From: Amycolatopsis sp. NBC_00345
Lineage (GTDB): Bacteria; Actinomycetota; Actinomycetes; Mycobacteriales; Pseudonocardiaceae
DNA: 64,000 bases
Assembly (NCBI RefSeq): GCF_036116635.1
Contig: NZ_CP107995.1
Coordinates: 7,812,001-7,876,000, forward strand
Direction of reading: 5' to 3'
Shown here: piece by piece, positions 63,849-64,000 of the stretch
Layout of the letters: each line of letters starts with the position of its first letter
Numbering within the stretch: position 1 is the first letter of the stretch
Notes under the pieces: model-generated
The model's database searches: none
Seen by the model: the letters and a program-made list of their open reading frames with translations, nothing else
Told to the model about the DNA's origin: nothing
Made by a program: the position numbers and the translations under genes

Positions 63849-64000
63849 TCAGAAGGCCGCGCCGTCGATGTCGGTGACGACCAGCCGCAGCTTCGCCGAG
63901 TCCCATCCGGTGCCGTCCAGCGCCGCGCGCACCGCCGCCGAGGCCGCTTCCAGCAGCGGCGGGAGCGGCAGCCGGGTCGCGATCAGGCGGATCTGCACCG
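63849..64000 (-). CDS. C-terminal part of an Asp23-associated hypothetical protein, truncated at window edge
   Basis: About 50 C-terminal residues are visible: VQIRLIATRLPLPPLLEAAS, then AAVRAALDGTGWDSAKLRLVVTDIDGAAF and stop. The codon usage is strongly GC-rich at third positions. Proteins of this appearance are commonly encoded just upstream of Asp23 genes in actinobacteria. The start lies beyond the window, and the function is unknown. Confidence 0.7.
   Translation of the reverse strand, partial: VQIRLIATRLPLPPLLEAASAAVRAALDGTGWDSAKLRLVVTDIDGAAF

Overview
The window looks like chromosomal DNA of a high-GC actinomycete, most likely Amycolatopsis or a close relative in Pseudonocardiaceae. 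The support is very GC-rich third codon positions, frequent GTG starts, F420-type enzymes (two LLM oxidoreductases, two PPOX proteins), ESX/type VII-associated genes, an actinobacterial purA-fba neighbourhood with DUF3151, and dispersed intergenic palindromes that I recall from that genus. I see no tRNA, rRNA, CRISPR array, transposase or prophage.

Layout. 0-1.6 kb: a truncated PLP aminotransferase and a secreted NLP (NPP1) protein. 1.7-7.3 kb: two ESX-linked groups, first a WXG-type protein fused to a lytic transglycosylase with a small helical partner, then a PE-like / DUF3558 lipoprotein / PPE-like / EspG cluster, with no secretion machinery present. 7.4-19.6 kb: housekeeping and transport genes (purD, glycerophosphodiester phosphodiesterase, serine hydrolase, amino acid permease, secreted alpha/beta hydrolase, Na+/H+ antiporter, LLM oxidoreductase, OsmC, purA). 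19.7-31 kb: the purA-fba interval, carrying a secreted HNH nuclease, a GH18 chitinase with a DasR-type operator, a large FAD protein, an MFS exporter, a membrane diguanylate cyclase, DUF3151, an unrecognised multispan protein, a VapBC-type toxin-antitoxin pair and fba. 31-38 kb: oxidoreductases, including a translationally coupled operon of Baeyer-Villiger-type monooxygenase, di-iron-like hydrolase and ferredoxin reductase. 38-47 kb: sigma factor, nagA (with a second DasR-type operator), a Gly-rich tail-anchored protein, DedA, GlcD-type oxidase and a TetR/MFS divergent pair with two operators. 47.3-52 kb: a MarR-controlled operon of an MFS exporter with three beta-sandwich repeats and a YceI protein carrying the same domain. 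53.5-61.8 kb: a six-gene sugar uptake and catabolism operon with a divergent LacI regulator, a 26-bp operator, a LacI paralogue lacking its DNA-binding domain, and a GH76 protein. 61.9-64 kb: SpoU methyltransferase, DUF2784, an Asp23 protein and a truncated gene.

How the parts fit. The chitinase and nagA, 18 kb apart, share a DasR-like site and probably belong to one chitin/N-acetylglucosamine regulon. The 53.5-60.7 kb locus is a self-contained sugar module (import, two kinases, dehydrogenase, regulator, sensor-like paralogue). The most unusual architecture is the MarR / MFS-beta-sandwich / beta-sandwich-YceI operon.

Non-coding structure is prominent. There are four copies of a 46-52 bp palindrome abutting gene ends (one supplies the last codons and stop of a gene, one is a hybrid of two sequence variants), a 51-bp perfect palindrome, several GC-rich hairpin terminators, and three long low-complexity gaps of degenerate tandem repeats (17.65-18.3, 41.35-41.9, 46.6-47.3 kb). 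All functional calls rest on reading motifs by eye; no database search was possible.
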